Shown here piece by piece: positions 22,150-33,575 of a stretch of DNA of 64,000 nt. The notes below the pieces were generated by a model. That model saw only the letters and a program-made list of their open reading frames with translations, had not been told where the DNA came from and searched no databases. Numbering within the stretch: the stretch's first letter is position 1; every line of letters begins with the position of its first letter. This stretch comes from Mesotaenium endlicherianum (lineage: Eukaryota > Streptophyta > Zygnematophyceae > Zygnematales > Mesotaeniaceae). The stretch lies in NCBI GenBank assembly GCA_009602735.1, contig WELA01005617.1:1-64000 (forward strand), given 5' to 3'. Both the position numbers and the translations under genes were made by a program.

Positions 22150-24619
22150 NNNNNNNNNNNNNNNNNNNNNNNNNNNNNNNNNNNNNNNNNNNNNNNNNNN
22201 NNNNNNNNNNNNNNNNNNNNNNNNNNNNNNNNNNNNNNNNNNNNNNNNNNNNNNNNNNNNNNNNNNNNNNNNNNNNNNNNNNNNNNNNNNNNNNNNNNNN
22301 NNNNNNNNNNNNNNNNNNNNNNNNNNNNNNNNNNNNNNNNNNNNNNNNNNNNNNNNNNNNNNNNNNNNNNNNNNNNNNNNNNNNNNNNNNNNNNNNNNNN
22401 NNNNNNNNNNNNNNNNNNNNNNNNNNNNNNNNNNNNNNNNNNNNNNNNNNNNNNNNNNNNNNNNNNNNNNNNNNNNNNNNNNNNNNNNNNNNNNNNNNNN
22501 NNNNNNNNNNNNNNNNNNNNNNNNNNNNNNNNNNNNNNNNNNNNNNNNNNNNNNNNNNNNNNNNNNNNNNNNNNNNNNNNNNNNNNNNNNNNNNNNNNNN
22601 NNNNNNNNNNNNNNNNNNNNNNNNNNNNNNNNNNNNNNNNNNNNNNNNNNNNNNNNNNNNNNNNNNNNNNNNNNNNNNNNNNNNNNNNNNNNNNNNNNNN
22701 NNNNNNNNNNNNNNNNNNNNNNNNNNNNNNNNNNNNNNNNNNNNNNNNNNNNNNNNNNNNNNNNNNNNNNNNNNNNNNNNNNNNNNNNNNNNNNNNNNNN
22801 NNNNNNNNNNNNNNNNNNNNNNNNNNNNNNNNNNNNCCCCCCTCTCCTCCCCTTCCCTGTGTTCCCCCTTGGGTAGCACCCCCCTTTCCCCTCCTGCCTG
22901 AGTCCGTACGCAACTCGTGCTTGCTGCATGTGCTAGCTGCAGATACGCAGGCTGCCTGGCAAGCAGCCACGGTGGCTGCAACTGTTGTCCTGTCTGCAGT
23001 CCGACTGGCAGGTGGTGGCAGCTGCCAAGGGAGGGAGAGAGGGAGGGACGGGGGGCGGGGGAATGGGAGGGGCACATGATTGTAAGTGGGAAAGAGGGGG
23101 GGGGTGGGGGGGACTGGGAGAGGTCCCTGTCGTGGGCTAACGCCAGGTGGAACGCATGACGTCCCGTGGTTTGACTGCCCCCCTTTCTTCCCCTGCCCTT
23201 CCCTTCTCTCCGTCTCACCTTCTCCGCTTTTGCCATCTTGCTCTCTCTCCCTCTCTCCCATTTGGGTGACTGCCATGTCCCGTTCAGCAGCAAGGGACTC
23301 CCCCCTCTTCCTCTTTTTCTCTGTCTCACACTAACGACCTGGGGTGCTGCTACTCCACCCACTGCCTGTGGCAACTATTGATGGCCGCGTGCATCGTTCT
23401 CATCGTCTACTTTTTGTCAATGGCTTCTCTGCCCATCTCAACCATGCGCTGACCGTTTCACCCCCCCTTGCCCCCACCTCCCCCCCCCCTAACACTCCAG
23501 GTAGCTACTCCGGGCGGCAGGGCGCGTACTACAACAACAAGAGCACGCTGGTGTACGGCCTCAACGACTTCGACGACGCCGTCATCGGCGACTACCAGTA
23601 CGACATGTGGCGCCTGGCCATCAGCATCGTGCTGTGCGCGCAGCGCAACGGCCACCTGGACCTGGCGGCGCAGGAGCGCGTGGTGGCGGCGTTTGCGCGC
23701 GCCTACCTGGACCGCGTGGTGTCGTACAAGCGCACGGAGGGCGGCCGCACCTTCACCGACGAGAACACGCGCGGCAAGCTGCGCGACTTCCTCGCCGCCG
23801 TCGAGAAGAGGGAGTCAGCCGCCAAGATGCTCGCCAAGTGGTGCGCGCCCCCCTCCCCCCCCCCTACCCCCTTTCCTCCTGTCCCGCAACTCCTCTTGTT
23901 CTCTTCTCTTCTATCGCACGTACCGATCGCACAAACCGATGCAACCTTCTGCCTTGTATTGCAACATTTACCCTCTTGATGTTCACTTCTCTTTCACGTG
24001 TTTTGGATGGGGACCCGTTGGTGGGATGCATGTGTGCTGCCCGCATCAGACAGATGGTGGTGGGTGCCCTGGCAAAGCGCGGGGGTGGGGCAGGGCTGGG
24101 CCTAGGACAGGGGCGGGGGCAGGGCGGGCTTAGCGACAGTCGAGGGAATGAGCGGGCGCTGAGCTTCGCCGGGGAGGAGGAAGGATGGGGACCACGTGTC
24201 TATTCTATGTGTACCGAGGCTCTTAGCCTGAACCCTTCATGTGCTGGTGCCATGGTAGGGGGCCGCATCTGGGGGCCTGTCGCGCGTGGCTGGTGACCGG
24301 AGGGCTCCTCAGCTGAGGCCGTGGGGCGCTGACAGAGACGAGCAAGGATGAGGGCCATGCGTACCCACGCCAGCATGTGACATGTAACGACCAGAGGACT
24401 CCTCTGCTGAGGCCGTGGGGCAAAAATTCCCGCTGGCTGGTCCATGCAGCGTCGCCCCTCTGTCTCTCCCCCTGCTCGTGCAATGGGCTGGTGCAGGGGC
24501 GCGTGAGAACGTACCGTTACCTTTGTTTGCCATGCATGTGTGTACGTGTGTGTGTGCGAATGTGTGTTGTGTGTATGTGAGTGTGTGTGTCGGTGTGTGC
24601 ATGTGTGCGTGTGTGTGTG

Positions 24620-24651
<32 letters not shown>

Positions 24652-24865
24652 CACATGAAGCAACTGGATAGCCCAGGCTTTCAAGTAGGTCTCCTCCCCT
24701 CACACTCACATAGACACACACACATGCATGAACACACTCACACACGCGAGTACAACCAGGCAGTAGCCTGCACAGGTGGACGTATACTTCTACACATACA
24801 CGTGCCTGCACTTCAACTTGCATGCCACCCCATCACTCAGATCCTAAGGAGTTGAGCTCACACAC

Positions 24866-24901
<36 letters not shown>

Positions 24902-26364
24902 ATGAATGCTTGTACGAATGTACGCGCGCGTGCAGGTGCGTGGCGGACAAGGCCTCGGGCGAGTGGGCGGGCTTCAACATGCGGCGCAAGGGCAAGCTGG
25001 TGGAGTGCAGCGAGGGCGAGAAGGCGGCGCTCAAGCAGGCGTTCCCCGTCTACTACGGGCAGCAGCGCGTGGGCCACGACGGCGCGGAGGGCGCGGCCGG
25101 CGCCCCGTGGGAGATCCTCGACATCGCCGCGCGCGTCTCGCAGGGCCTGGGCTCCCTCGGCCTCAAGCGCTACTACGTGCTTGCGCGCGTCAACGACCAG
25201 GTGCGTGGGTGTCGGCTGTAGCGTGCAAATCTTTTGCGTGCACAGGCCTTGCCTGCAAGGAGGTGCGTCCTTTGCGCTACCGCACGCTCGCGCGTGTCAA
25301 CAGCCGGGTGCATGGGTGGGTGGGTGGAGCTGTTGTGTGCGCGCTCTTATCCATTCTGGCCTGGCATGCAAATGGGTCGCTTCTCTGCGTAACCGTGTGC
25401 TCGCCCGTGATAGCAACCAGGTGGGTGGGCGTTGTAGCGTGCACCCTCGCCCTTGCAGGTCAGGCATGTAATCCAGGTGTATCCTTAGCAAGCGCTTAGG
25501 GGCTCTCCTGCGTGCCACTTGATGCATTTTGCATGCTTTTGAATGCATCTGTGCATGCATCGTTGTACGCAAACAGTTGCGTCCTTGCATGTACGCAGGT
25601 GCATGCTGGGCAGCGACTAGGTGTACCCTTGCACGCAAGCAGGCGCATGCTTGCACGCAAATACGTGCATGCATGAACGCGCCCACCTGCTCCTCGCTGC
25701 ATACTTGTGGACTCCGTACGTGCATACGAATGTGCGACGTGTGTATGTCCGAATGACGAGGTGGCCACGCGTGTGCGTGCGCGTATGTGTCATCGTGTGC
25801 ATGCATATACGGGGGGGTGGGTAACGTGCATTGTATGAATTGCATCGTGTGTGCTCACACATGAAAAACTGGCCGCGTGCTCGAATGCCTGCTCATCTGT
25901 GTGCTTAGATGCCTGCTTAAGTGCATGCTTGGGGGTGCGATTGGGTGCATGCAATTGGGTGCGCGCGCGTTCATGCAGGTGGTGATCCTGGACGTAAAGC
26001 AGCAGGTGAAGCCCGCGGCGTTCCACTTCATGAGCGCGGCGGAGCGCTGGGAGTACAAGCACATGTTTGCCAACGACGCGCTGCGCCACGCCATGGCGTG
26101 CTCCGCACTCACCGCCTTCACGGACCCCTTCAATGGCTGGCTGGAGCTGCCCGGCGGCACCACCTTCTCCGTGCGCGAGCGCTCGCCCTACAAGCAGTCT
26201 TTCCCCGCACTCAAGGTGCGGCGGCCAAGCCATGCCCCTGCGCTGCGCTGTCTCCTTGGCTCTTCCTCCTGTCCGAGGCCCCTGCCCTGCGTGCCCTTCC
26301 CTGCTCTCTGCCCTGCCCTGTGCTGTTTGCTGACGCTCTCTTCTCCCCCCCCTCTCCCCCCCCC

Positions 26365-26400
<36 letters not shown>

Positions 26401-27142
26401 GTGTGAGTTATTTCACGCATGTCGTGCCCACGCCGCCAGCCTGTGCTGTGCTGGGCAGTCCATTTTGGATTGACACGTGTTCACTCCCCATGTCATTTAT
26501 AGGGCCACTTGGTTCGGCGGTAAAGTGCGATAGTTCCTACGTAGACTATATCGGATCCTCTGTGTCCTCTGCACTGGCTCCGTCGTTGACCAGCACGTGT
26601 TTACGGTGGAGGGGGGAGGTCAGCTCTGTTGTCTTCCTCTACTCGCTCGCTTTTGCCTTTCCCTTGCCCCTCTAGCGGCGGGTGGACCTGGCATCGTTTG
26701 AAGGGCAGTCGACTTCCCACGCGTGTTTGTGGGATGCGCTATGGCTCCCTCTACTATTGCCACGTGGATGCCCCGCTGGTCTGTTATTACGAATCAAGTC
26801 ATGTGCCCTTCTTGCGACTCCCTGAGCTGGTTGCAGAAGGAGGCGAGAGGGACATTCAAGGGCCTCGCCCTCACCTCCGAGAAGCGCTTCACATCCCTGG
26901 CGGAGCAGTGGGGGATGATTCTGGCGACAGAGCACGCGCACGCGCGCCACGACTTCGATGGAGCCATGGGGCGATTCAAGTTCCGGCAGGAAGTGGAGAG
27001 CCTGACAGCTGGCGAGCACAACCGCGACGCTTTCTGCCTCCTGATATGGCAGATAGCCAGGGACTATGCGGGGCAGGTAGAGCACGACCACAGGTACTTC
27101 AAAATGGATCTAGCTCCTGACGACCTTCCTCAACACGATTGA
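20348..27142 (+). CDS. DUF2252-family protein, probably plastid-targeted, multi-exon
   Basis: Exons I can support: 20348-20686 (donor GTAAGT), a block from about 21452 (or earlier) to 21567, 23501-23840, 24936-25200, 25979-26215, 26676 to about 26725, and 26827-27142. Phases agree for the exons from 23501 to 26215. The first two blocks do not join in phase with each other or onward, so one or more exons are missing, most likely including one in the N gap. DUF2252 marks are NDFDDAVIGDYQYDMWRL (exon at 23501), GLGSLGLKRYYVLA followed by VVILDVKQQVKPA across the 25200/25979 junction, and LAEQWGMILATEHAHA in the last exon. The DFD motif resembles the metal-binding motif of aminoglycoside/choline-kinase-like enzymes, so a phosphotransferase fold is possible; the function is unknown. 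The first exon is rich in Ser, Ala, Lys and Arg, and IRAKRFRRLNITAQA looks like a plastid cleavage region. Middle exons are very GC-rich. Confidence 0.78.
22100..22149 (+). repeat. (CT)n microsatellite at the edge of the gap
   Basis: About 50 bases of CT repeat run directly into the N stretch, so the gap is probably a repeat the assembly could not cross. Confidence 0.9.
22150..22836. other. Assembly gap (687 Ns)
   Basis: Undetermined sequence inside the DUF2252 gene, between a CT repeat and a C-rich stretch. Open frames spanning it are artefacts. Confidence 0.99.
24535..24760 (+). repeat. (TG)n/(CA)n microsatellites in an intron
   Basis: TG-rich to about 24652, then CA-rich at 24702-24740. 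The two could pair in RNA. They lie in the intron between 23840 and 24936. Confidence 0.85.
24866..24901 (+). repeat. (TG)n microsatellite near a splice acceptor
   Basis: Pure TG run about 35 bases upstream of the exon starting at 24936. Confidence 0.9.
25168..25430 (+). repeat. Degenerate tandem triplication of an exon-intron border
   Basis: The end of the exon at 24936-25200 and its donor (CGCTACTACGTGC...CAACGACCAGGTGCGTGG) recurs in decayed form at 25275 (CGCTACCGCACGC...CAGCCGGGTGCATGG). It recurs again at about 25388 (CGTAACCGTGTGC...AGCAACCAGGTGGGTGG). The period is about 107-113 bp. Only the first copy is in frame with the gene. Confidence 0.65.
25530..25980 (+). repeat. Low-complexity TGCATGC/GTGCG-rich intron
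   Basis: Alternating purine-pyrimidine DNA with repeated GCATGC, TGCATGC and GCTTGC units before the exon at 25979. It is simple-sequence intron filler. Confidence 0.6.
26369..26398 (+). repeat. (TG)n microsatellite
   Basis: TG run in the intron between 26215 and 26676, after a C-rich stretch. Confidence 0.9.
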
Positions 27143-27273
27143 GTCCACGATGAGCGACATATGTGATGTTGGGGTTTATTGCTTTTGTTTCCCTTTGTGT
27201 ACCTGTAAATATATGTACCATATGTAGCCTCCGCTTGACACTTCACCATAGACTTGCCCGGAAACATTTATTA

Positions 27274-27279
27274 AATAAA
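27274..27279 (+). terminator. Poly(A) signal of the DUF2252 gene
   Basis: AATAAA about 130 bases after the stop at 27140-27142, preceded by TGTA-rich 3' UTR sequence (TGTAAATATATGTACCATATGTAG). Confidence 0.6.
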
Positions 27280-27299
27280 GCAGAGATTTAGGTTTGCTT

Positions 27300-27855
27300 G
27301 TGCAAGGAGTACTATGCTACTTTCGGTGCAAAGGCAACTGAAAGGGCACTGAACGGTAGTGGGCGTCTTTGAGGTGATATGGACTTGTTCGTGTATATCA
27401 GTGTGAAAAGCGCTGTATGTAGTGCCCAAAGTTACTCCTATTTGAACTTAGCTTTTGCACTTGTATTGGTAAAAGCTCTCCAGCAAGTCAATGTGGAAGT
27501 AGTTTACTATTTACGCAATGTCACTTTCATGAAAACTAGTTAATCAGAGAGCATCTTAACTTTTCCGTGTAGTGAGGACTAGAATTTGAAACATGTGCTG
27601 AGAGGAGGAAAAATCCGAAAAATTTTACAAGCAATAAAATTTTGCAAACAGAGTGAATCCTCAAAAAAAGCAAACTTGTATGAATTTGCCTGCTTTTCCT
27701 AGTCACTCTTTTGAACCAGAGTAGCTTATGGTGCCACACAAGCACTGCATGATATCCAAACATGCATGCAGTCAGCAGTCAATAACTAGGTTGGCCAATG
27801 TTGACAAATACCTTCACTTTTTGGTGAAGGTCAATTTCATATACATGGTGAACCG
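27300..27855. other. Intergenic, nothing recognised
   Basis: AT-rich DNA between the DUF2252 gene and the E-family LTR. No gene was seen. Confidence 0.4.
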
Positions 27856-29073
27856 TGTCTCGACTGGGACTGTTTGAGGGGCCTGGGCATCGGCATGACT
27901 AGAAGCCAAGGACCCCTCGCAAGGCGGGACGTGACTCAAAGTGGGGACAACTCCAGTACTCAATATGCTTGGCTTATCTAGGTGCTTGTGGATAAAACCC
28001 CACCCTAACAGGGGAAAAGCTCACAACTTATGCCCAACTATAAGGAATGCAGCACAAATACTAAGCGAAAATGGGGCTATGAGTGCCGGAATGCAGTAGG
28101 ACGGCTAACCTAGAGCACGAGGTGTAGTGTGGCAAGGGCGAGAGATCCGCGAGTTATTAGCTAAGTTATGGCCGAGCTAGAGTGCGAGGAACCCGAAACC
28201 TCATGTGTGCATCGTGAGTGTGCTCTACAAGCTGTGTACTACCAAAGAGTCACAAGCATCGGTGCACAACAATTGAGCAATCGTGGAGTCAAGGCATAAA
28301 AGATAGCATCTCTAGGTGTGGAATCAAACATACAAAAGCTGACACCGAAATGGTGTTAGCGAGTTGTGTAGCGAGCCCACGCGAGTCTAAGCCCAGTGCC
28401 TACCTACTCGAATTGACATGAGAAAATCCGACCGCGTTAACGCGTCATCGCGTCACTAAACCACTAATCGGAATCGGACAATAGTAACAAGGACAAATGA
28501 GTACAAAAGGTGTGACATTGTACAACGACTAACTCCCCATTCATCCCCTACACTCCCTAACCTCCGACCACGTTAACGCGTCATCGCGTCACTGGACCAC
28601 TAATCGGACATAGTAACAAGGACAAAGGACTATGAAAGGTGTGAGATCGTACAACAACTAACTCCCCATTCATCCCCTACACTCCCTAACCCCTAGCAAC
28701 TCCATGGGCATACCCGGCGGGATTGCCTATGATACATGGAGCCATAGTCGCAAGTGGGTGGGGATCCTACTTGGTACCAGCGCCGACCCAACGAGCAGAC
28801 AATCTTGTGGGTCAACCTCTCACACGTGTAGGCGGCTGCACCACGTGTGAAGGAAAAGAGTGTATGCATAATCCGGGCGGAACCTCATAGCTGCTCAACA
28901 GCAGGTGCTCGTGAGCAGATTGTGGGTCCAAGCATATTCACCACACCCATTCGTGAACTAAGTCTCCCTCACCTACCACCTTAACCCAACTCACCAGCAG
29001 ACCTGTCAACACCCTCCATACCCAAACAACTCTGACTAGACACTCAAGGGACCTGACAGCATCGAGCATGACA
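27856..29073 (-). repeat. E-family LTR, about 1.2 kb
   Basis: Begins TGTCTCGACTGGG and appears to end CATGACA, giving TGTC...GACA ends. Its first 220 bases match the start of a second copy at 29076 (AAGGACCC..TCGCAAGGCGGG, CTCAATATGC, ACCC.CCCTAACA.GGGGAAAA). The right boundary is inferred from those ends. No TSD was found. The orientation is taken from the pol fragment to its right. Confidence 0.55.
28429..28691. repeat. Tandem duplication, 136-bp unit
   Basis: CGACCRCGTTAACGCGTCAT starts at 28429 and again at 28565. Both units end in a shared block from CTAACTCCCCATTC to CACTCCCTAAC. It lies inside the E LTR. Confidence 0.85.
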
Positions 29074-29075
29074 GC

Positions 29076-31990
29076 TGTCGTGACTCGGATTGTCGGAGGG
29101 GACTAGGTTGCCTATCGGCATGGCCAGAAGGCAAGGACCCTCGCAAGGCGGGGACATGACTCAGAATGGGGATGACTCCAGGACTCAATATGCACTAGCT
29201 AATGTAGGTGCTGTGGGTAAAACCCCCCCCTAACAAGGGGAAAATTCCATAGCTTATGAGCTATAAATGGAAAAAAGAATATACTAGAGGTCTGAATCGG
29301 GCACTTCTGGGCAGCTATGAGAAATGCAACACAAATATTAAGCAAAAATGGAGCTATGAAAACTCCCCCCCGGCTGAAGGCGAGGGGACGAGAGAGAAGC
29401 TGAATGTTGAACGTTGGAAGCTCCAGCAAGTTGTGGTAGTAGAACTCGGGCGGCAGGTACTCCATGCAGTAAAGGTGACAAACAAAAACAGGATAGGACT
29501 CTGTAGAAAAACACACGGCGGGCGATACGGGGGACAGGCGCCCGTCTGCTGAGGGGAAATTGGTGGGGGCGCAAGAAGCCTGTAAGAACTTTGCACGCAG
29601 AGCGTTGGCGATGGCAAAAGTGAGCAGCGGAGGAGATAGCTCACAAGCGTCGGCATGCAGGAACTGTTCCCACCAGGCGATGTGGGAATAACCTGCAAGA
29701 CCAAGAGAACCCAGCACACTTACAGGAAAATGGACGAGGTAGGGAAAGGAAATAATAAGAGGGTGCTAGGCTAGAGGGGCTGGCCTGTATGAAGGGCAAA
29801 ACCAATCGCCGACACGCACGCAAGACAAGGGAGGAGAAAAGCATGCCAAATGCCACCCTGAATTAAAGTGACCGCAGAGCACCATCGAAGCAGGACGGTG
29901 GACAGAACCACATGCCTGACAAGGATGATTGGCGGGAATGGTAAATTGGAAGGGATCAACTTCATTACAAATATTAGGTAGGTGGCATGGTGCATGGTTC
30001 TTCATGTTCTCAAAAATAGTACGTCCATCGGACCCCTCAAGCGTGAGCACCCCATAAGGAATGACTGTACGCACACGTAAGATGACGGGACCGGCTCGGA
30101 CGTCTAGAGTATCTTGCATCTCAAACTGCAGATAGACAAAGTCACCAACCTTGGACTTAGCCAGACGGGGCTTGTAAACTCCACTACGCAAACGGGCGTA
30201 GTGGAAGGTGTCGCGATGTTAAGTTTTAATTAGTGAGCAGGTTATCCATAGCAATAGGCATGTGTTTGAGGAACAAAGTCGCGCGTTCGTTGAGGTGGGT
30301 CAAAAGGACATCAGGATCATCAAGATGAAAGGGGACACTAACACGCCAACATATGGTGGAAGGCAGGAGGGGTTTCGGCCCGTACAACAAGAAAAAAGGT
30401 AAACATTAGGAAGCCTAATTTACTGAAATTATACCCCATTGCAAGCCAAGAAATATGCACGTCCCAGTCGGATGCATCGCAAGTCAAAGCATATTTACGC
30501 AAATTGCGCTTGACTGTTTGGACAATATGTTCTGCAAGACCGTCAACCTGGGGATGATCACGGGAGGTGGTACGATGGTCTATGAAAGCTCTATCAAGCG
30601 CTCACCTGAGTCGCCCTGATGTTTGGAACCGCGATGAGTGACATCATCAGCACAAGCTCCGTAACAATACAAGACCCGCTCAGTGAATGCACGGGCAATG
30701 TAGGCACTAAACTTATCAGGGATGGTGACTAACTTGATCCATTTTGTGAGGTGTTCAATCATGACAAGGACATAGTGTTTACCACACATGGAGAGGGGTA
30801 GAGGTCCGGCAAGGTATCGAGACCGTTGATAGGATACACCCCCCAAGGGGGAGTGGGCTGAGGACTAAAGGCAGGGCATTGAGCATGTTCTTAACGCGGT
30901 CACAAGATGCGCGAGAACAAACAAAGCTGCTAACCTGATGCACTAGCCCATCCGACCAAAACTTCGTCTCCAAGAGGCTGCTAACACGCCAAAGGCCAAA
31001 ATACCCAGACGCCTCATGGACCTGACAAATGAGCGGACCACATTTGGACAAGGGAGGAATGACAGTGGTGTGATGAGGAAAGATGCGCAAAAACGTCCCC
31101 TCATGCCAGTATAACGTGCAAAACAATGCAGAACTCGGTCGCGCTCACGTTGGGAGAGAGGGGAGGACCACAACCGTGTACGCAAGAACTCAAGAGCAAA
31201 GAGATTGGACCATATGTCAAGAGACTCACGAGAAAAAGTAGGAAGTGATTTAACGACGTATGCACTCGTAGGAGGAAGAAAGAGACCCAAGTAATAGGCA
31301 GCATGCCAAGAAGGTAAGATGTGTTCCTATTGGTAAGACGTAAAATGAGCTCCGGTTAGATCTACATCATAAACGGATTGGGGTTTCGACTCAAGCCATC
31401 TGCATCCTGGTTTCTTTACCCGGCCTTGTGTTTAATAGCGAACTTACACTCTTGAAGGATGAGAGCCCAACGTGCATGCTTATCGGTGGATAGTCATAGC
31501 GATTGCAGAGTCTGGGAATGAGTAATGAGGGTGAATCGTGCACCGTAGAAATATGGATGGAAGTGTACCATTGCCCAAATTGCAGCCAAGCACTCCCCTT
31601 TGTACATATTGTAGTTACGTCCAGCAGGGTTATTTCTATGACTAGCATAAACCACATCATATCCGTGACCCTCATCATCCTGTTGAGCAAGTACCAGACC
31701 CAACCTCGAATGGCTCCAATTGGTGTGAAGGGATAAATGCTTGCTGTAGTTTGGCCTACGCAGGATGGGAGCGAAAGTGAGAAGTTCCTTAAGTTTTTTG
31801 ATAGCAGCTTGATGTTCACTATTTCACTCCCAAGGCACATCCTTTTTCAAAAAATTATTCCAGGGGGCGGCGACCCAACTAAAGTCAAGACAAAAGCGAT
31901 AATAGCACCCAATGATTTCCATGAAGGCCCTTCACCTAGAGACACACTATGAAATTGGTCTAGTGGCGTTAAAATAGAAACTTCAAGAGC
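29076..31990 (-). mobile_element. E-family Ty3/gypsy element, decayed, with PHD-like finger
   Basis: Fossil on the minus strand. From high to low coordinates it keeps RNase H (near 31500-31700: GYDVVYASHRNNPAGRNY), the integrase zinc-binding and core regions (30590-31100: VLVMIEHLTKWIKLVTIP) and the integrase C-terminal part with a PHD-like finger (29766-30191). The beginning of its 3' LTR lies at 29076 to about 29345. Many breaks; old. Confidence 0.75.
29766..30191 (-). pseudogene. Integrase C-terminal region with PHD-like finger (family E)
   Basis: A 141-residue open stretch. Residues 1-85 look like an integrase tail (KSKVGDFVYLQFEMQDTLDV, then LEGSDGRTIFENMKNHAPCH). Residues 93-136 resemble a PHD finger: CQACGSVHRPASMVLC, then GWHLACFSPPLSCVRVGDWF. 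PHD fingers read histone H3 tails, so this would take the place that the chromodomain has in families A-C. It belongs to a fossil element. Confidence 0.65.
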
Positions 31991-32969
31991 AGAGAAGTGC
32001 CAGAGAAGTACCACTTCTCCACTTTTGGCAGCTTTTAACCTTCAACGGACCCCCCCCCGGCTTCTAAATATCTTTGTTGTTCTCCGGTTGAAAGAAGAGA
32101 TGAGCAAAGTTACATGTATCTACAACAAAACTCACCAATGAGAGCACATTATTGATTTCAATTTGAAAAAGTCCCAATCAATCAAAACACAATGTCAAAG
32201 TTGGCTATCCGCCGATTGTTTCCAAAAGCAAGAAGTTATTCACGTTCAATATTAAAGTCGTTCTCACTTGTTGGCGGTCTCACAATCAAAATCCAAATTT
32301 GACTTTTCTAAATTGCCATCTCTAGTCGCGTCAATATGCTCGCACCGACCCATTGGGCCGCAGCAAGATACTGCCACCAACCTGGTAGACTGATTGGCAC
32401 ATGGGTAGGAGGGAGACAAGTTTAATTGGGCGAAGATTAAATGTAGGCCACTTGCTGGATTTTACCAACAAGAAGGCCAAACCTCGAAGGCCCACCCCCA
32501 CGGAGATTTAAATCTCCGTCAAGCTTAAACCCCAAAGGGACTAAGCCATGAGGGGTACACCCCATAGTCGAGCAGTCGCATTAATGCGCTGCCGATTGTA
32601 AGTTATAAATTTACATTAGCGCCCGTCAGGTAGTGATCCGACATGAGGGTTTGCCTTGGAAAGTGATTGTGGTTCATATAGTACAATCTGATTCGTTGAA
32701 GCAAGAGATACAACCCTATGAAGCCCAGCCTGCCACCCGACCTAGGCCAAGGAACTCCTTGGCCCGCTCGGCGGCGAAGATTATTTAATCTCGTCTATCT
32801 TATCTTCAAGATTGACGGGTGGGGGGGATCCGGCAAGAATCATTTACCCCCTTCTTTCATTAAGTTAGACGGCAGGGCAAGCAAGCCATGTCGACATCAT
32901 AACGTTATGCAGTAACGCGTGTTTACGTCGACATAAGTTATCGATGTTGCAGACGTGGCCGCGGGTGTA
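31991..32969. other. Unassigned interval
   Basis: Contains a short palindrome (GGAGATTTAAATCTCC near 32510) and C-rich or G-rich stretches, but no gene, LTR end or RNA gene I can support. Confidence 0.35.
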
Positions 32970-33575
32970 TGTAATGAATCAGTATATTGCTAGATATGAT
33001 ATTTAATTAAAGAGTTAATTAAGTTCAGTTTGCTGAACTATAGTTTTTATTAAATTTGCTGAATCTTTAGTAATATTAAGTATAACGACTCAGCCGAAGG
33101 CAGCAGGCTGAAGTCAACTTAGATCAATTTGCTGATACATTCTTTGGCAGTCAATTGACTGTTGTACTAAGTGTGATATGCTAGATGAGTGGCCAGAGGA
33201 CACCCTTGGGTGGATGGCGATTTGGGATAATTGGAGATGGCTGTGGATTTGGTCAACCGAGGTCCTACCGACGTGGTTAACTCCCGGGTAGGCGATGCCA
33301 TCGCACATGCCGTTGAACAGTAGACTCATTCCATGTACATATGCTAGGCATTGCCCTCGAGTTCGGTATTTGGAAACGAGGCCAACTCTATCATATCGCT
33401 TACTGAGAGATACCTTAATCCAAGGCCAGAAGCCATTAATACAAATTGTCTTCTCACCTTGCTAATGTATGAGTTTACTGGTAGCATGATTGCTGCTCGT
33501 TTACCTGCATTTGACTTGTGAGTATTGTAGTGCTAGTTGTGGAGTCTTTTGCTAGTTATTAAGTAACCAGAAAAG
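32970..33575 (+). repeat. B-family LTR, truncated at its right end
   Basis: Begins TGTAATGAATCAGTATATTGC and follows the reversed B LTR to about 33575, where a hAT transposase begins. The last 130 bases or so of the LTR are missing. Confidence 0.8.

Noticed and set aside
21815-23374. Long open frames across 21815-23374 on both strands
   Set aside because: They run through the N gap and the CT microsatellite; their length is an artefact.
24535-24901. CRISPR-like or minisatellite array in the TG/CA region
   Set aside because: These are simple dinucleotide runs without spaced repeats, and the context is a eukaryotic intron.
25297-25862. Cys/His-rich open frames (ACTHVHAR-like) on the minus strand of the DUF2252 introns
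   Set aside because: They come from TGCATGC/GTGCG low-complexity sequence and have no start context or similarity.
32505-32525. Palindrome GGAGATTTAAATCTCC as a regulatory site
   Set aside because: It is isolated in unassigned DNA with no gene nearby; nothing supports a function.
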